Source: Sphingomonas sp.
GTDB taxonomy: Bacteria > Pseudomonadota > Alphaproteobacteria > Sphingomonadales > Sphingomonadaceae
Assembly (NCBI GenBank): GCA_017304655.1
Contig: JAFKLY010000002.1
Coordinates: forward strand, 372,001 to 436,000
Reading direction: 5' to 3'
Length of the DNA: 64,000 bases
The number at the start of each line of letters is the position of its first letter. Position 1 is the stretch's first letter. Both the position numbers and the translations under genes were made by a program. This document shows positions 9,798 through 18,352 of this stretch, one piece after another. The notes beneath the pieces were generated by a model that searched no databases, had not been told where the DNA came from, and saw only the letters and a list, made by a program, of their open reading frames with translations.

Positions 9798-10334
9798 TCA
9801 GTCTGGAGCGGACGTGCCGTTTTTCATTACGGCGCCGAGTTGATAGGCGATCTTGGTGAGGATGCGGTCGAGCTCTGCGCGTTCCTCGCCGGTCAGCTCG
9901 GCCATGAGCGTTTCATGGAACGCGCTGCGTTCGGCAAGCAGGGGGCGGTAGACATCCATGCCGGCCTGGGTGATGTGCAGGATCGGCGTGCGGCGGTCGT
10001 CCGGATTGTCGCGCCGCGCGGTGAGGCCGCGCTTCTCCAGCGTGGCAGCAGCCCGGCTCACTTCGGCGCGGTCGACCCAGGCCATGTCCGCAACCTGACC
10101 CACAGTGGCCCCGGCCGGTACCGAGGCGAGGCGGCTCAGCAGCCGCCATTCGGCATAAGTGAAGCCATGATCGGCAAACTGGCGCAGGCTGTATCGGTCC
10201 ATCGCCTTGGATACGAGCGTGAGGCGGAAGGTCGCGAAATCGAGCGAGGGCAGGACCCAGCCGGGCAAGCCGTCCTGCGTGGTTGTGGTCTGTCCGGCGT
10301 CGCTCATCGGGCTGGTGGTGGGGCTTGCGGTCAC
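9798..10334 (-). CDS. MarR-family transcriptional regulator
   Basis: A 178-residue MarR-type winged-helix repressor. The core (YAEWRLLSRLASVPAGATVGQVADMAWVDRAEVSRAAATLEKRGLTARRDNPDDRRTP) carries the recognition helix and the DDRR wing. The GTG at 10334 has a GAGG sequence about five bases upstream; an ATG at 10307 is an alternative. It is divergent from the lignostilbene dioxygenase gene, 390 bases away, so it is a good candidate repressor of it through the palindrome at 10621-10641. That pairing is inference. Confidence 0.9.
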   Translation of the reverse strand: MTASPTTSPMSDAGQTTTTQDGLPGWVLPSLDFATFRLTLVSKAMDRYSLRQFADHGFTYAEWRLLSRLASVPAGATVGQVADMAWVDRAEVSRAAATLEKRGLTARRDNPDDRRTPILHITQAGMDVYRPLLAERSAFHETLMAELTGEERAELDRILTKIAYQLGAVMKNGTSAPD

Positions 10335-10724
10335 TGTGCCTCGCTTGTCGCGCTCCGGGGAGCGGCCTTCCTCTGGATATTGTCCGTCTATGGCTCTCTT
10401 GTGGCCGTCCTTCGGGCGGCACGCGCGAAGCTAGCCGATCTTCCGGGCAGACTCAAACATCCGACATTGATCAATCAACAGGACTGGCAATGCACCCGGT
10501 CGCCCTGCCGACGAACGCGGTATCGTCATCCACGAGAATGACAGAAAAGAGGAGGAATGAGCGCGAACACGCCTGCGGTTATCCCCCTCTGGCACATGGG
10601 ACGCCACATTTTAGTTGTGTAGACAACGATTATCGTTGTCTTGACATCAAAACCCTTGTACGCGCAGCGAGGCAGGCCTCGCCGAAGTCGGCGCCGGACC
10701 TCAAGAAACCGGGAGGAGAGCAGC
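10335..10724. promoter_or_regulatory. Divergent promoter region between the MarR gene and the dioxygenase gene
   Basis: A 390-base gene-free stretch. It contains the palindrome ATTGATCAAT at 10466-10475, close to the MarR gene, and the strong palindrome at 10621-10641, close to the dioxygenase gene. A TTGACA word at 10641-10646 could be a -35 element overlapping the latter, but no convincing -10 was found. No coding frame is supported here. Confidence 0.55.
10621..10641. promoter_or_regulatory. 21-bp near-perfect palindrome, probable MarR operator
   Basis: Arms AGACAACGAT and ATCGTTGTCT are exact inverted copies around a single central base. The site lies 84 bases before the dioxygenase start codon and touches a TTGACA word. 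MarR proteins usually bind palindromes of about this length, and MarR genes flank the target on both sides. Confidence 0.7.
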
Positions 10725-12119
10725 ATGGGCACCGAATATAAGCGCGTCGAGAGTTTCTACGGCACGCAAACCCCTTTCCGCTTCGAGGCGGACGTCTATG
10801 ATTGTGAAGTTTTCGGGGAGGTGCCCAGGGAGCTCAATGGCCGCTTCTATCGCGCCGGGCCGGACCGGCAATATCCCACGCTGGATGGCGACATCATCAT
10901 CAATGGCGACGGGATCGTCTCCATGTTCCGCTTCGAGAACGGGCATGTCGATTTCAAGTCGCGCTATGTGAAGACCGAGCGCCTGCTGCGCGAGCGCGCG
11001 GCGCGCCGCCGGCTCTATGGCAAGTATCGCAATCCCTATACGGACGATCCCTCGACCAAGGGCACGGCGCGGGACAACACCGGCAATACCTATGGCTTCT
11101 ATCACCATGGCCGCCTGTTCGCCCTGCGTGAGGACAGCCCGCCTTATGAGCTGGATCCCGATACGCTGGAGACGATCGGCGTCTGCAATTTCGATGGGGA
11201 ACTCGCCGCCGCCGGCATGACCGCACACCCCAAGATCGATCCGGTCACGGGTGAGTGGTGGGGCTTCAACCTGTTCTCGGACAAGACCTATGATGGCGAC
11301 ATGGCGCTGCAGGTCATCGACAAGGATGGCCGGTTCGTCCGCCAGGAGTCGTTTCGCGCGCCGTATCCGGGACTCTCGCATGATTTTGCGGTAACGCGGG
11401 AGCACATCATCTTCCCGATCATGCCGCTTACGGTCGATCTGGATCGCGTGCGGGCCGGCGGCGATTTCTACGCCTTCGATCCGGCCTTGCCCTCCATGTG
11501 GGGCATCATGCCGCGCAATGGCAGCACGAGCGAGATCCGCTGGTTCAAGGCGCCGGGCAAATTCTCCGGCCACATCATGAATGCCTATACCGAGGGCTCG
11601 AAGGTTCATGTCGATGCGACGATCAGTCCGGGCAACGGCTTCCGCTTCATCCGCGATGTCGATGGGAACGCGACCGATCCGATGGGTGCGATCGCGACCG
11701 TCAGCCGCCTGACCTTCGATCTGCTGTCCAACGGGGACGAGGTGGAAAGCGTCGAGCCCTTCCCCGGCGCGATCGGCGAGATGCCGCGTTGTGACGATCG
11801 CTTCCAGATGGCGCGCTATCGCTATGGCTACATGAAGTCGCCGCAGGGCATCGCCCGGCTCGACTGGGATACCGGCGAACGCATCGTCCATGCGATTCCG
11901 GATGCACCCGGTGGCGCGCAGGAGCCGATCTTCGTGCCGCGCTCGCCCGACGCGCCGGAAGGGGACGGTTTCGTCCTCTGCGTGGTCAATCGCCATGCGC
12001 AGAATGTCGCGGACCTGGTGATCCTCGACGCGATGAAGATGGATGGGCCGGCGCTGGCGACGGTGCGCCTGCCGTTCAACCAGCACATGTCATTCCACGG
12101 CATGTTTGTGCCCGACTGA
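10725..12119 (+). CDS. Carotenoid oxygenase family protein, probable lignostilbene dioxygenase
   Basis: A 464-residue non-haem iron dioxygenase expected to split the central double bond of a stilbene (for example lignin-derived lignostilbene, giving aromatic aldehydes) or of an apocarotenoid. The four iron-binding histidines of the family are visible: H168 (MTAHPK), H219 (GLSHDF), H283 (SGHIMN) and H458 (SFHGMF). ATG 10725 follows a strong GGGAGGAG sequence. No signal peptide, so it acts in the cytoplasm. Two MarR genes flank it and an aldehyde dehydrogenase lies within 4 kb, which fits aromatic-aldehyde catabolism. The substrate is inferred from family and context. Confidence 0.9.
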   Translation: MGTEYKRVESFYGTQTPFRFEADVYDCEVFGEVPRELNGRFYRAGPDRQYPTLDGDIIINGDGIVSMFRFENGHVDFKSRYVKTERLLRERAARRRLYGKYRNPYTDDPSTKGTARDNTGNTYGFYHHGRLFALREDSPPYELDPDTLETIGVCNFDGELAAAGMTAHPKIDPVTGEWWGFNLFSDKTYDGDMALQVIDKDGRFVRQESFRAPYPGLSHDFAVTREHIIFPIMPLTVDLDRVRAGGDFYAFDPALPSMWGIMPRNGSTSEIRWFKAPGKFSGHIMNAYTEGSKVHVDATISPGNGFRFIRDVDGNATDPMGAIATVSRLTFDLLSNGDEVESVEPFPGAIGEMPRCDDRFQMARYRYGYMKSPQGIARLDWDTGERIVHAIPDAPGGAQEPIFVPRSPDAPEGDGFVLCVVNRHAQNVADLVILDAMKMDGPALATVRLPFNQHMSFHGMFVPD

Positions 12120-12133
12120 GTGGGGTGGGGCCG

Positions 12134-12736
12134 ATGCGCTGGACTGGCTCCCGGTCCGGCGCTAGGTCGCCAGCCATGTCGCGAGGAATAGCCCGCAAGC
12201 CCAGATCAGAGGCCGCACCCGGCGCGGGGAGCGGCAAGGCGCTGACGCCCTTCGAGGATCTTACCGCCGTGCGGCTCTACCGCATTGGCGAACTGATCGC
12301 GCGCATCACCAGCCTGGCGGTCGAGGAGCCGTTCCGCATCCGCATCACGGATCTGCGCATCCTCAGCGTGCTGCAGGCGGACGATGCCCTGCCCATGGCC
12401 GAGATCAGCCGCCGCGCGCGGGTCGACAAGGCCTGGATCAGCCGGCTGGTGCGCGAGATGGAGGAGAAGGGCCTGCTCAGCCGCCGGCCCGACCCCTATG
12501 ACGAGCGCGCCCGGCTGATCAGCCTGACCGATGCCGGGCGCCGTCTGCAGGAGGAGCTGATGCCCCGCGCGCGCGGCCGCGAGCAGCAATTGCTGGCCGA
12601 TCTGGATCGGGAGGTGGTGACGGCCATGCTTGGCCGGATCGAGCAGAATGCGCAGGCCCTGCTGGACAGCCTGGATGTGGTGCTGCCCGCAGACCGGCCG
12701 GTCAGCGCGACAAAGCGGCGCGCTCCGCCGCGCTGA
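12134..12736 (+). CDS. MarR-family transcriptional regulator downstream of the dioxygenase
   Basis: About 200 residues with a basic, probably disordered N-terminus and a MarR core: ITDLRILSVLQADDALPMAEISRRARVDKAWISRLVREMEEKGLLSRRPDPYDERAR. ATG 12134 follows a GGGGTGGGG sequence 14 bases after the dioxygenase stop, suggesting cotranscription; GTG 12125 and ATG 12176 are alternatives. It may respond to a product of the dioxygenase. It overlaps the DUF779 gene tail to tail by 35 bases. Confidence 0.85.
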   Translation: MRWTGSRSGARSPAMSRGIARKPRSEAAPGAGSGKALTPFEDLTAVRLYRIGELIARITSLAVEEPFRIRITDLRILSVLQADDALPMAEISRRARVDKAWISRLVREMEEKGLLSRRPDPYDERARLISLTDAGRRLQEELMPRARGREQQLLADLDREVVTAMLGRIEQNAQALLDSLDVVLPADRPVSATKRRAPPR

Positions 12737-13076
12737 ACACGCGGCCGCGCGTCAGGAAGCGGACTTCCCGGCCATTGTCGAGGCTGAACATGCCGCCCCG
12801 GCCAGGCACCACGTCGAGGATGAGCTGCGTGTGCGCCCACGCCTCGCCCTGCGCCCGGCCGATATAGACCGGCGCGCCGCCCACGGTGCCGAGCAGGATG
12901 TCGCTGTCGCCGGTGCGGAAGTCGCCCACCGGGTAGCACATCGGCGATGAGCCATCGCAGCAGCCGCCGGACTGGTGGAAGATCACCGGGCCATGCTCGG
13001 CCTGTATGTCCGCCAAGAGGGCCAGTGCCGCCGGCGTGGCGGTAACGCGAGCAACCGTTTCTGCGTGGTCGGTCAC
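12702..13076 (-). CDS. DUF779 family protein
   Basis: A 124-residue protein of the DUF779 family, which is often encoded beside acetaldehyde-type ALDH genes; its biochemical role is unknown. The conserved cysteine-rich segment HQSGGCCDGSSPMCYP is near residues 33-48, and the central WAHTQLILDVVPGRGGMFSLD segment is also family-typical. A GTG start at 13076 with GGAGG about 6 bases upstream is chosen over a longer, low-complexity upstream extension. It is the last gene of the ALDH/ADH operon, 28 bases after the ADH gene. Confidence 0.88.
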   Translation of the reverse strand: MTDHAETVARVTATPAALALLADIQAEHGPVIFHQSGGCCDGSSPMCYPVGDFRTGDSDILLGTVGGAPVYIGRAQGEAWAHTQLILDVVPGRGGMFSLDNGREVRFLTRGRVFSAAERAALSR

Positions 13077-13104
13077 TGGCGCCTCCGGTGCGACCCTTGC
13101 GGGA

Positions 13105-14136
13105 TCAGCTTGCCATGTCGAGGACGACGCGCCCCTCGATCTGGCCTTTGTGCATGCGGTCGAACACGGTGTTGATGTCTTCCAGCCTGGCGGTCTCGAT
13201 GGTCGCGGCAACCTTGCCGTCCGCCGCGAAGTCCAGCGATTCCTGCAAGTCGAGCCGCGTGCCGACGATCGATCCGCGCACGGTGATGCCGTTGAGCACC
13301 ATGCCGAAGATGTTGAGCGGAAAGTCGCCGGGCGGCAGGCCGTTGAGCGAGATGGTGCCGCCGCGCGCGACCATGCCCACCGCCTGCGCGAAGGCCTTTT
13401 CGCTCACCGCCGTCACCAGCACGCCGTTCACGCCGCCGCCGGTCTCCCGCCGGATCGCGGCGGCGGGGTCTTCGTGACGCGCATTGACCGTGATCGTCGC
13501 GCCCAGACGGCGCGCCAGATCGAGCTTGGCATCGTCGATGTCGATCGCCGCGACGGTGAGGCCCATCGCCTTGGCATATTGCACCGCCATGTGGCCCAGC
13601 CCGCCAATGCCGCTGATTGCCACCACGTCACCCGGCTTGGTGTCGGTCATCTTCAGGCCCTTGTAGACCGTGACGCCCGCGCACAGCACCGGGGCGATCT
13701 GGGTGAAGCTGATATTGTCGGGCAGGTGGCCGACATAATTGGGGTCGGCGATAACGTAGTCGGCAAAGCCGCCATTCACCGAATAGCCGGTATTCTGCTG
13801 CTCCTCGCACAGCGTCTCCCAGCCGCCCAGACAATGCACGCAGTGGCCGCAGGCGGTGTAGAGCCAGGGCACGCCGACCCGGTCGCCTTCCTTGATGTGC
13901 TTGACCCCGGCGCCCACCGCCGAGACGAAGCCGACGCCTTCATGCCCGGGAATGAAGGGCGGATTGGGCTTGACCGGCCAGTCGCCCTCGGCCGCGTGCA
14001 GGTCCGTATGGCAGACGCCGGAGGCCTGAATGGCGACCTGGATCTGGCCCGGCCCGACCTGCGGGATAGGCACTTCGTCGATCGTGAGCGGCTGCCTGAA
14101 GGCACGGACGACGGCGGCTTTCATGGTCTTGGCCAT
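13105..14136 (-). CDS. adhP: Zinc-dependent alcohol dehydrogenase, AdhP type
   Basis: A 343-residue medium-chain alcohol dehydrogenase that interconverts primary alcohols and aldehydes with NAD. Catalytic zinc ligands C42, H65 and E66 are present (GVCHTD, PGHEG), with the structural zinc cysteines at about 96, 99, 102 and 110 ([15 protein letters not shown]). The Rossmann motif GIGGLGH is near residue 175. The length equals that of E. coli AdhP and the resemblance extends to the C-terminus. It lies 76 bases after the ALDH gene in the same operon. Confidence 0.92.
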   Translation of the reverse strand: MAKTMKAAVVRAFRQPLTIDEVPIPQVGPGQIQVAIQASGVCHTDLHAAEGDWPVKPNPPFIPGHEGVGFVSAVGAGVKHIKEGDRVGVPWLYTACGHCVHCLGGWETLCEEQQNTGYSVNGGFADYVIADPNYVGHLPDNISFTQIAPVLCAGVTVYKGLKMTDTKPGDVVAISGIGGLGHMAVQYAKAMGLTVAAIDIDDAKLDLARRLGATITVNARHEDPAAAIRRETGGGVNGVLVTAVSEKAFAQAVGMVARGGTISLNGLPPGDFPLNIFGMVLNGITVRGSIVGTRLDLQESLDFAADGKVAATIETARLEDINTVFDRMHKGQIEGRVVLDMAS

Positions 14137-14212
14137 GGCGGAGCTCCTGCTGTGGTTGCCCGCGCGCCGGGCGGGGAGAGGTGGGAGAGGGCGCGCGGGC
14201 GAAGGGATGCGA

Positions 14213-15736
14213 TCAGAAGAAGCCCAGCTTCTTCGGGCTGTAGCTCACCAGCATGTTCTTGGTCTGCTGATAGTGGTCGAGCATCATCTTGTGCGTCTCG
14301 CGCCCGATGCCGGACTGCTTGTAGCCGCCGAACGCCGCATGGGCCGGATAGGCGTGATAGCAGTTGGTCCACACGCGCCCGGCCTGGATGGCGCGACCGA
14401 ACCGGTAGCAGGTGTTCGCGTCCCGGCTCCACACGCCGGCGCCCAGGCCATAGAGCGTGTCGTTGGCGATGCTCAGCGCCTCGTCGGCATCCTTGAAGGT
14501 CGTGACCGAGACGACCGGGCCGAAAATCTCTTCCTGGAAGATACGCATCTTGTTGTGGCCGCGGAACACGGTCGGCTTCACATAATAGCCGCCGGACAAT
14601 TCGCCGCCCAGGTCCGCCGCCTCGCCGCCGATCAGCAGCTGCGCGCCTTCCTGCTTGCCGATGTCGATGTAAGAGAGGATCTTCTCGCGCTGTTCGGAGG
14701 ATGCCTGCGCGCCGATCATCGTCGCCGGATCGAGCGGGCTGCCCTGCACGATCGCCGCGACCCGATCGAGCGCGCGGTCCATGAAGCGCTCGTAGATCGA
14801 CTCATGGATGAGCGCGCGGCTCGGGCAGGTGCAGACCTCGCCCTGATTGAGCGCGAACATGACGAAGCCCTCGATCGCCTTGTCGAAGAAGTCATCGTCC
14901 TCGCGCGCCACATCGGCGAAGAAGATGTTCGGGCTCTTGCCGCCCAGTTCCAGCGTCACCGGGATCAGGTTCTCGCTGGCATATTGCATGATCAAGCGGC
15001 CAGTCGTCGTCTCGCCGGTGAAGGCGATCTTCGCGATGCGGCTGGAGGAAGCGAGCGGCTTGCCCGCTTCCAGGCCGAAGCCGTTGACGATGTTCAGCAC
15101 ACCCGGCGGCAGCAGGTCGCCGACCAGCTCGGCCCAGACCATGATCGAGGCGGGGGTCTGCTCGGCGGGCTTGAGCACCACGCAATTGCCGGCGGCGAGC
15201 GCGGGGGCGAGCTTCCAGCAGGCCATCAGCAGCGGGAAGTTCCAGGGAATGATCTGGCCCACCACGCCGAGCGGCTCGTGGAAATGATAAGCGACCGTAT
15301 CATGGTCGATCTCGCCGATCGTGCCTTCCTGTCCGCGGATCACGCCGGCAAAATAGCGGAAATGGTCGATGGCGAGCGGCAGGTCGGCCGCCATGGTCTC
15401 GCGGATCGGCTTGCCGTTGTCCCAGGTCTCGGCCGTCGCCAGCTTCTCCAGATTGGCTTCCATCCGGTCGGCGATGCGATTGAGCACCAGCGCGCGCTCC
15501 GCGGGGGAGGCTTTGCCCCAGCCATCCTTGGCGGCATGGGCCGCGTCGAGCGCGGCTTCGATATCATCGGCGTTGGAGCGGGCGATCTGGCCGACGGGCT
15601 TGCCGTTGATCGGCGAGACATTGTCGAAATAGCGGCCGGAGCGCGGCGGCACCCACTGGCCACCGATGAAATTGTCGTAGCGGGGAGCAAAGGGGGCCTG
15701 CAGCGTGGCCGGCCGGTCCTCGACGAGCGTCGTCAT
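14213..15736 (-). CDS. NAD-dependent aldehyde dehydrogenase (AcoD/ExaC/AldB type)
   Basis: A 507-residue ALDH that oxidises aldehydes to acids. The catalytic general base E263 (LELGGKSPN) and nucleophile C302 (GEVCTCPS) are in place, and the NAD-binding FTGETTTG segment is near residue 240. The double-cysteine VCTC context and the C-terminal YSPKKLGFF ending are characteristic of the acetaldehyde dehydrogenase II (AcoD/ExaC) group. Together with the downstream ADH it would oxidise alcohols fully, and it could also handle aldehydes from the nearby dioxygenase. The regulator gene and a perfect palindrome lie directly upstream. Confidence 0.94.
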   Translation of the reverse strand: MTTLVEDRPATLQAPFAPRYDNFIGGQWVPPRSGRYFDNVSPINGKPVGQIARSNADDIEAALDAAHAAKDGWGKASPAERALVLNRIADRMEANLEKLATAETWDNGKPIRETMAADLPLAIDHFRYFAGVIRGQEGTIGEIDHDTVAYHFHEPLGVVGQIIPWNFPLLMACWKLAPALAAGNCVVLKPAEQTPASIMVWAELVGDLLPPGVLNIVNGFGLEAGKPLASSSRIAKIAFTGETTTGRLIMQYASENLIPVTLELGGKSPNIFFADVAREDDDFFDKAIEGFVMFALNQGEVCTCPSRALIHESIYERFMDRALDRVAAIVQGSPLDPATMIGAQASSEQREKILSYIDIGKQEGAQLLIGGEAADLGGELSGGYYVKPTVFRGHNKMRIFQEEIFGPVVSVTTFKDADEALSIANDTLYGLGAGVWSRDANTCYRFGRAIQAGRVWTNCYHAYPAHAAFGGYKQSGIGRETHKMMLDHYQQTKNMLVSYSPKKLGFF

Positions 15737-15846
15737 GATCGTTTGCCTCTTCCTAAGCGTCGCGCCGGGTCATCCGGCTACTGTCGGAAGAGGAGTGTCC
15801 CACGGGATGCCCGCCACACAAAGATGGGGTGGAGCGATGGGCGCGC

Positions 15847-15870
15847 GCACCTGTCTCGCATGCGAGACAG
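15847..15870. promoter_or_regulatory. Perfect 24-bp palindrome before the ALDH operon
   Basis: ACCTGTCTCGCA joined directly to its exact inverse TGCGAGACAGGT. It sits between the regulator stop (15880) and the ALDH start (15736), about 110 bases before the latter. There is no T-tract, so it is a better candidate for the upstream activating site of the Fis-type regulator than for a terminator. Confidence 0.7.
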
Positions 15871-15879
15871 GTCGGGGGA

Positions 15880-16833
15880 TCAGTTGCGCAGGCCGGCGCG
15901 CGCCATGCGGCGATAGAGCGTCGCGCGGCCGATGCCGAGCAGGCGCGCCGCCTCGCTCGCATTGCCGCCGGCGCGGGCCAGCGCCTGCCGCAGCACCGTT
16001 CGGTCGCCCTGCTCGAAGGAAGGCGCCTCGTCCGATCCGACGAGTTGCTCCAGCGGTCGGGGCTGCGCGATCTGCCCTTCGCCCAGGTTGAGGCGCAGCC
16101 GCGCAGCGCGGCTGGCGCCGATCACCAGATTGTCCCGGTCGAGCGCAAGCAGTTCCGTGCCGGCTGGCGCATCGCCCATGATCATGATGCGCGCCTCGCC
16201 GAAATGGCTGCAGAAATAGTCCCGCTCGATCCGGCGAGCGGCATCGCGCACGAGCGCGGCCACCATGTCCGCGATCTCCGGGCCGTGATCGTCGCGGCAG
16301 CTCGACACGTCGAGCGCGGCGATCAGCCGGCCGTGCGGATCGTGCACCGGCGCATCCATGCAGCTGATGCCGATGTTGCGGCTGGCGAAATGCTGGTCGC
16401 GGTGGATGACCACCGGCTTGTCCTCGAACAGGCAGGTGCCGATGCCGTTGGTGCCTTCCTCCGCTTCGCTCCAGCGGCCGCCCTCGACCAGACCGACCTG
16501 CGTGAACGCGGCCAGATCCGCCTCGCCGATGCGATGTTCCAGGATGAGCCCGCTGGCATCGCTCAGGACCACGCCGCAGCCCGAGCGGCCGACCGCGCGG
16601 AACATCTGGTCGAGCACGGGGTTGGCGATGGCGAGCAGCGGTTCGTGCGCTTGCCGCAGATCGGCCAGCGCGCGCGCATCGAGTCGCTCGCGGTTCGTCT
16701 CGCTGGTCGGGTCGAGTCGGTGATGGAGCGCCGATCGGCACCAGGAGGCTGCGACTGGCGACAAGGCCGCGCTGCGCGCCGAGCGCACGGCATCGAACAC
16801 GAGGTCCGCATGAAGATGGATCGCCTGGGGCAT
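15880..16833 (-). CDS. AcoR-like regulator: GAF domain plus Fis-type HTH, no sigma-54 AAA+ domain
   Basis: A 317-residue regulator related to AcoR activators of alcohol/aldehyde genes. Residues about 65-215 form a GAF sensory domain with the AcoR-type GTNGIGTCLFEDKPVVIH signature. The C-terminus (about 275-315, ALARAGGNASEAARLLGIGRATLYRRM) is a Fis-type helix-turn-helix. The central AAA+ module with GAFTGA that contacts sigma-54 is absent; there is no room for it in this length. It must therefore act by a sigma-54-independent route or with a partner. It heads the ALDH/ADH/DUF779 gene set. Confidence 0.88.
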   Translation of the reverse strand: MPQAIHLHADLVFDAVRSARSAALSPVAASWCRSALHHRLDPTSETNRERLDARALADLRQAHEPLLAIANPVLDQMFRAVGRSGCGVVLSDASGLILEHRIGEADLAAFTQVGLVEGGRWSEAEEGTNGIGTCLFEDKPVVIHRDQHFASRNIGISCMDAPVHDPHGRLIAALDVSSCRDDHGPEIADMVAALVRDAARRIERDYFCSHFGEARIMIMGDAPAGTELLALDRDNLVIGASRAARLRLNLGEGQIAQPRPLEQLVGSDEAPSFEQGDRTVLRQALARAGGNASEAARLLGIGRATLYRRMARAGLRN

Positions 16834-16901
16834 CTGTCCTCTCTACCCCCCAAACATGCGCCGCAACGGCGCGCCAGTCAAATCGGGCGGGGCGCGCCGC
16901 C

Positions 16902-18335
16902 TTAGTCGGAGATCGTTCCGGGATGACGAGCGCCGAGGACGATCTGCGTGAGCAGTGGCGCATTCCGGTCGAAATGGTGGCCGCCGGGCACCAGAAACTG
17001 CTGGGCCAGCCCCGCCGGTATCTGCGGGCACGCGCTGTCGCTCTCGTCTTCGCCCCGCACACATTGCATCGGCAGCCCGCGCAGACGCGTCACGGCCGGC
17101 ACGGTCGGCAGGCCGTTGTCGGAGCTGATGTCGAGCCAGCTGCTCAGGTGGAACTGGAAGTCCGCCGTGGCGCTCAGGCCGAGCAGGCTCATCCGGGCGA
17201 TTCGCGCGCGGGCGGGACCATCGAGCGCATCGACCATCAGCGGAAGCGCATCGGCGCCGAAGCTGTAGCCGACCAGCAGCACGCGTGGCCGCTTCCAGTG
17301 CTGGCTGAAGGAGAGGATGAGCTGCCGCAGGTCGCGGGCGGCGCCGGCAGGCGTGCGTGCGGTCCAGAAATAGGAAAGGCTGTCCACCCCGACGACCGGG
17401 ATGCCGGCATTGGCGAGCTGGCCCGCCACGTCGCGGTCGATGCCGGCCCAGCCGCCATCGCCGGAATAGATGATCGCCATCACATCGCGATTGGCGGTGG
17501 TCTTGCGGGCGGGCACGAGCGTCAGCGGCATGTCCGGCACCGGGAGCATACCGGCCTGCGCGGGCAAGGCGGGGCGGGGGAGCAGGCTGACGACTGCGTC
17601 TGCGACCGGGGCTGGCCATTGCGCGCGGTCGCCGGGCAGCGCGGCCGCGCGGGCATGCGGCACGGCGGCGGTCAGTGCCGCGAGCGCCGGGCCACCGCTG
17701 CCCGGCGCGGAGAGGGCGATCCAGGGCAGCCGGGTCCGCTTGTTGGGGCCGAACCGCCAGGCCGTGCCCTCCTGCACATGCTCGGCGGAAAAGCCGGGCG
17801 CTGTGCACCATGGCCGGCCACTGGCGATCTGCGGCGAGAAGCCGACCGACACCACGCCCTGATAGGAGCCGTTCGGCCATTGCGCGAGGCTGGCATAAGC
17901 CAGCGTGCCGCCTTCGCCGGTGCCGAGGATGACGGGCTTCATATAGGCCTTCACGCCCGCACGGTGCTGCACGTCGTTGGAGAGGTCGACCAGCGGGTAA
18001 TTGGCATTGAGGCAGCGCTTGCTCCAGGCATCCGGCGTGGCCATCAGCACGGGCGTGGAAACCAGCGCGACCAGCAGTCCCCGGTGTGCGAGCGTCGTCG
18101 CGATGCTGGTTTCAGTGGTCGATACCCCGTTGGAATCGGAGAGGAACAGCACGACGCCGCGCGGATCGGCGGCGGGGCGGAACAGGTGGACGGTGCCGAA
18201 CGGCGCGGTGCTGTATGTCGATGCACCTGCGGTCGGTGGGGCGGGCTGGCCACTGCTCACGTCCGCGCCGATGAGAGTGAGACCCGTGATCATCAGCAGC
18301 AGGCGAGGGAAGAGGCGGGACAGCGGGTGGGGCAT
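16902..18335 (-). CDS. acvB: AcvB-like periplasmic hydrolase (VirJ/AcvB family)
   Basis: A 477-residue exported protein with an N-terminal signal peptide (MPHPLSRLFPRLLLMITGLT). Two related domains follow; the C-terminal half carries the family motif GDGGWAGID and a serine-hydrolase elbow GYSFGAD with Ser near 358, plus GGHHF near 452. In Agrobacterium AcvB hydrolyses the lysyl-phosphatidylglycerol made by LpiA, and the genes form an operon. Here too the gene lies 17 bases after lpiA. ATG 18335 follows a good AGGAG. The function is inferred from family plus gene pairing. Confidence 0.9.
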   Translation of the reverse strand: MPHPLSRLFPRLLLMITGLTLIGADVSSGQPAPPTAGASTYSTAPFGTVHLFRPAADPRGVVLFLSDSNGVSTTETSIATTLAHRGLLVALVSTPVLMATPDAWSKRCLNANYPLVDLSNDVQHRAGVKAYMKPVILGTGEGGTLAYASLAQWPNGSYQGVVSVGFSPQIASGRPWCTAPGFSAEHVQEGTAWRFGPNKRTRLPWIALSAPGSGGPALAALTAAVPHARAAALPGDRAQWPAPVADAVVSLLPRPALPAQAGMLPVPDMPLTLVPARKTTANRDVMAIIYSGDGGWAGIDRDVAGQLANAGIPVVGVDSLSYFWTARTPAGAARDLRQLILSFSQHWKRPRVLLVGYSFGADALPLMVDALDGPARARIARMSLLGLSATADFQFHLSSWLDISSDNGLPTVPAVTRLRGLPMQCVRGEDESDSACPQIPAGLAQQFLVPGGHHFDRNAPLLTQIVLGARHPGTISD

Positions 18336-18352
18336 CGTCGTTTCTCCTCTCG

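Noticed and set aside
10641..10669. A complete sigma-70 promoter starting at TTGACA before the dioxygenase gene
   Set aside because: No acceptable -10 hexamer occurs at 16 to 18 bases; only the possible -35 word is noted.
16834..16901. Two GGCGCGCC words with a 15-base spacer as a terminator for acvB
   Set aside because: Each word is itself a palindrome and G/C-only words are common here; there is no T-tract, so termination is not supported.
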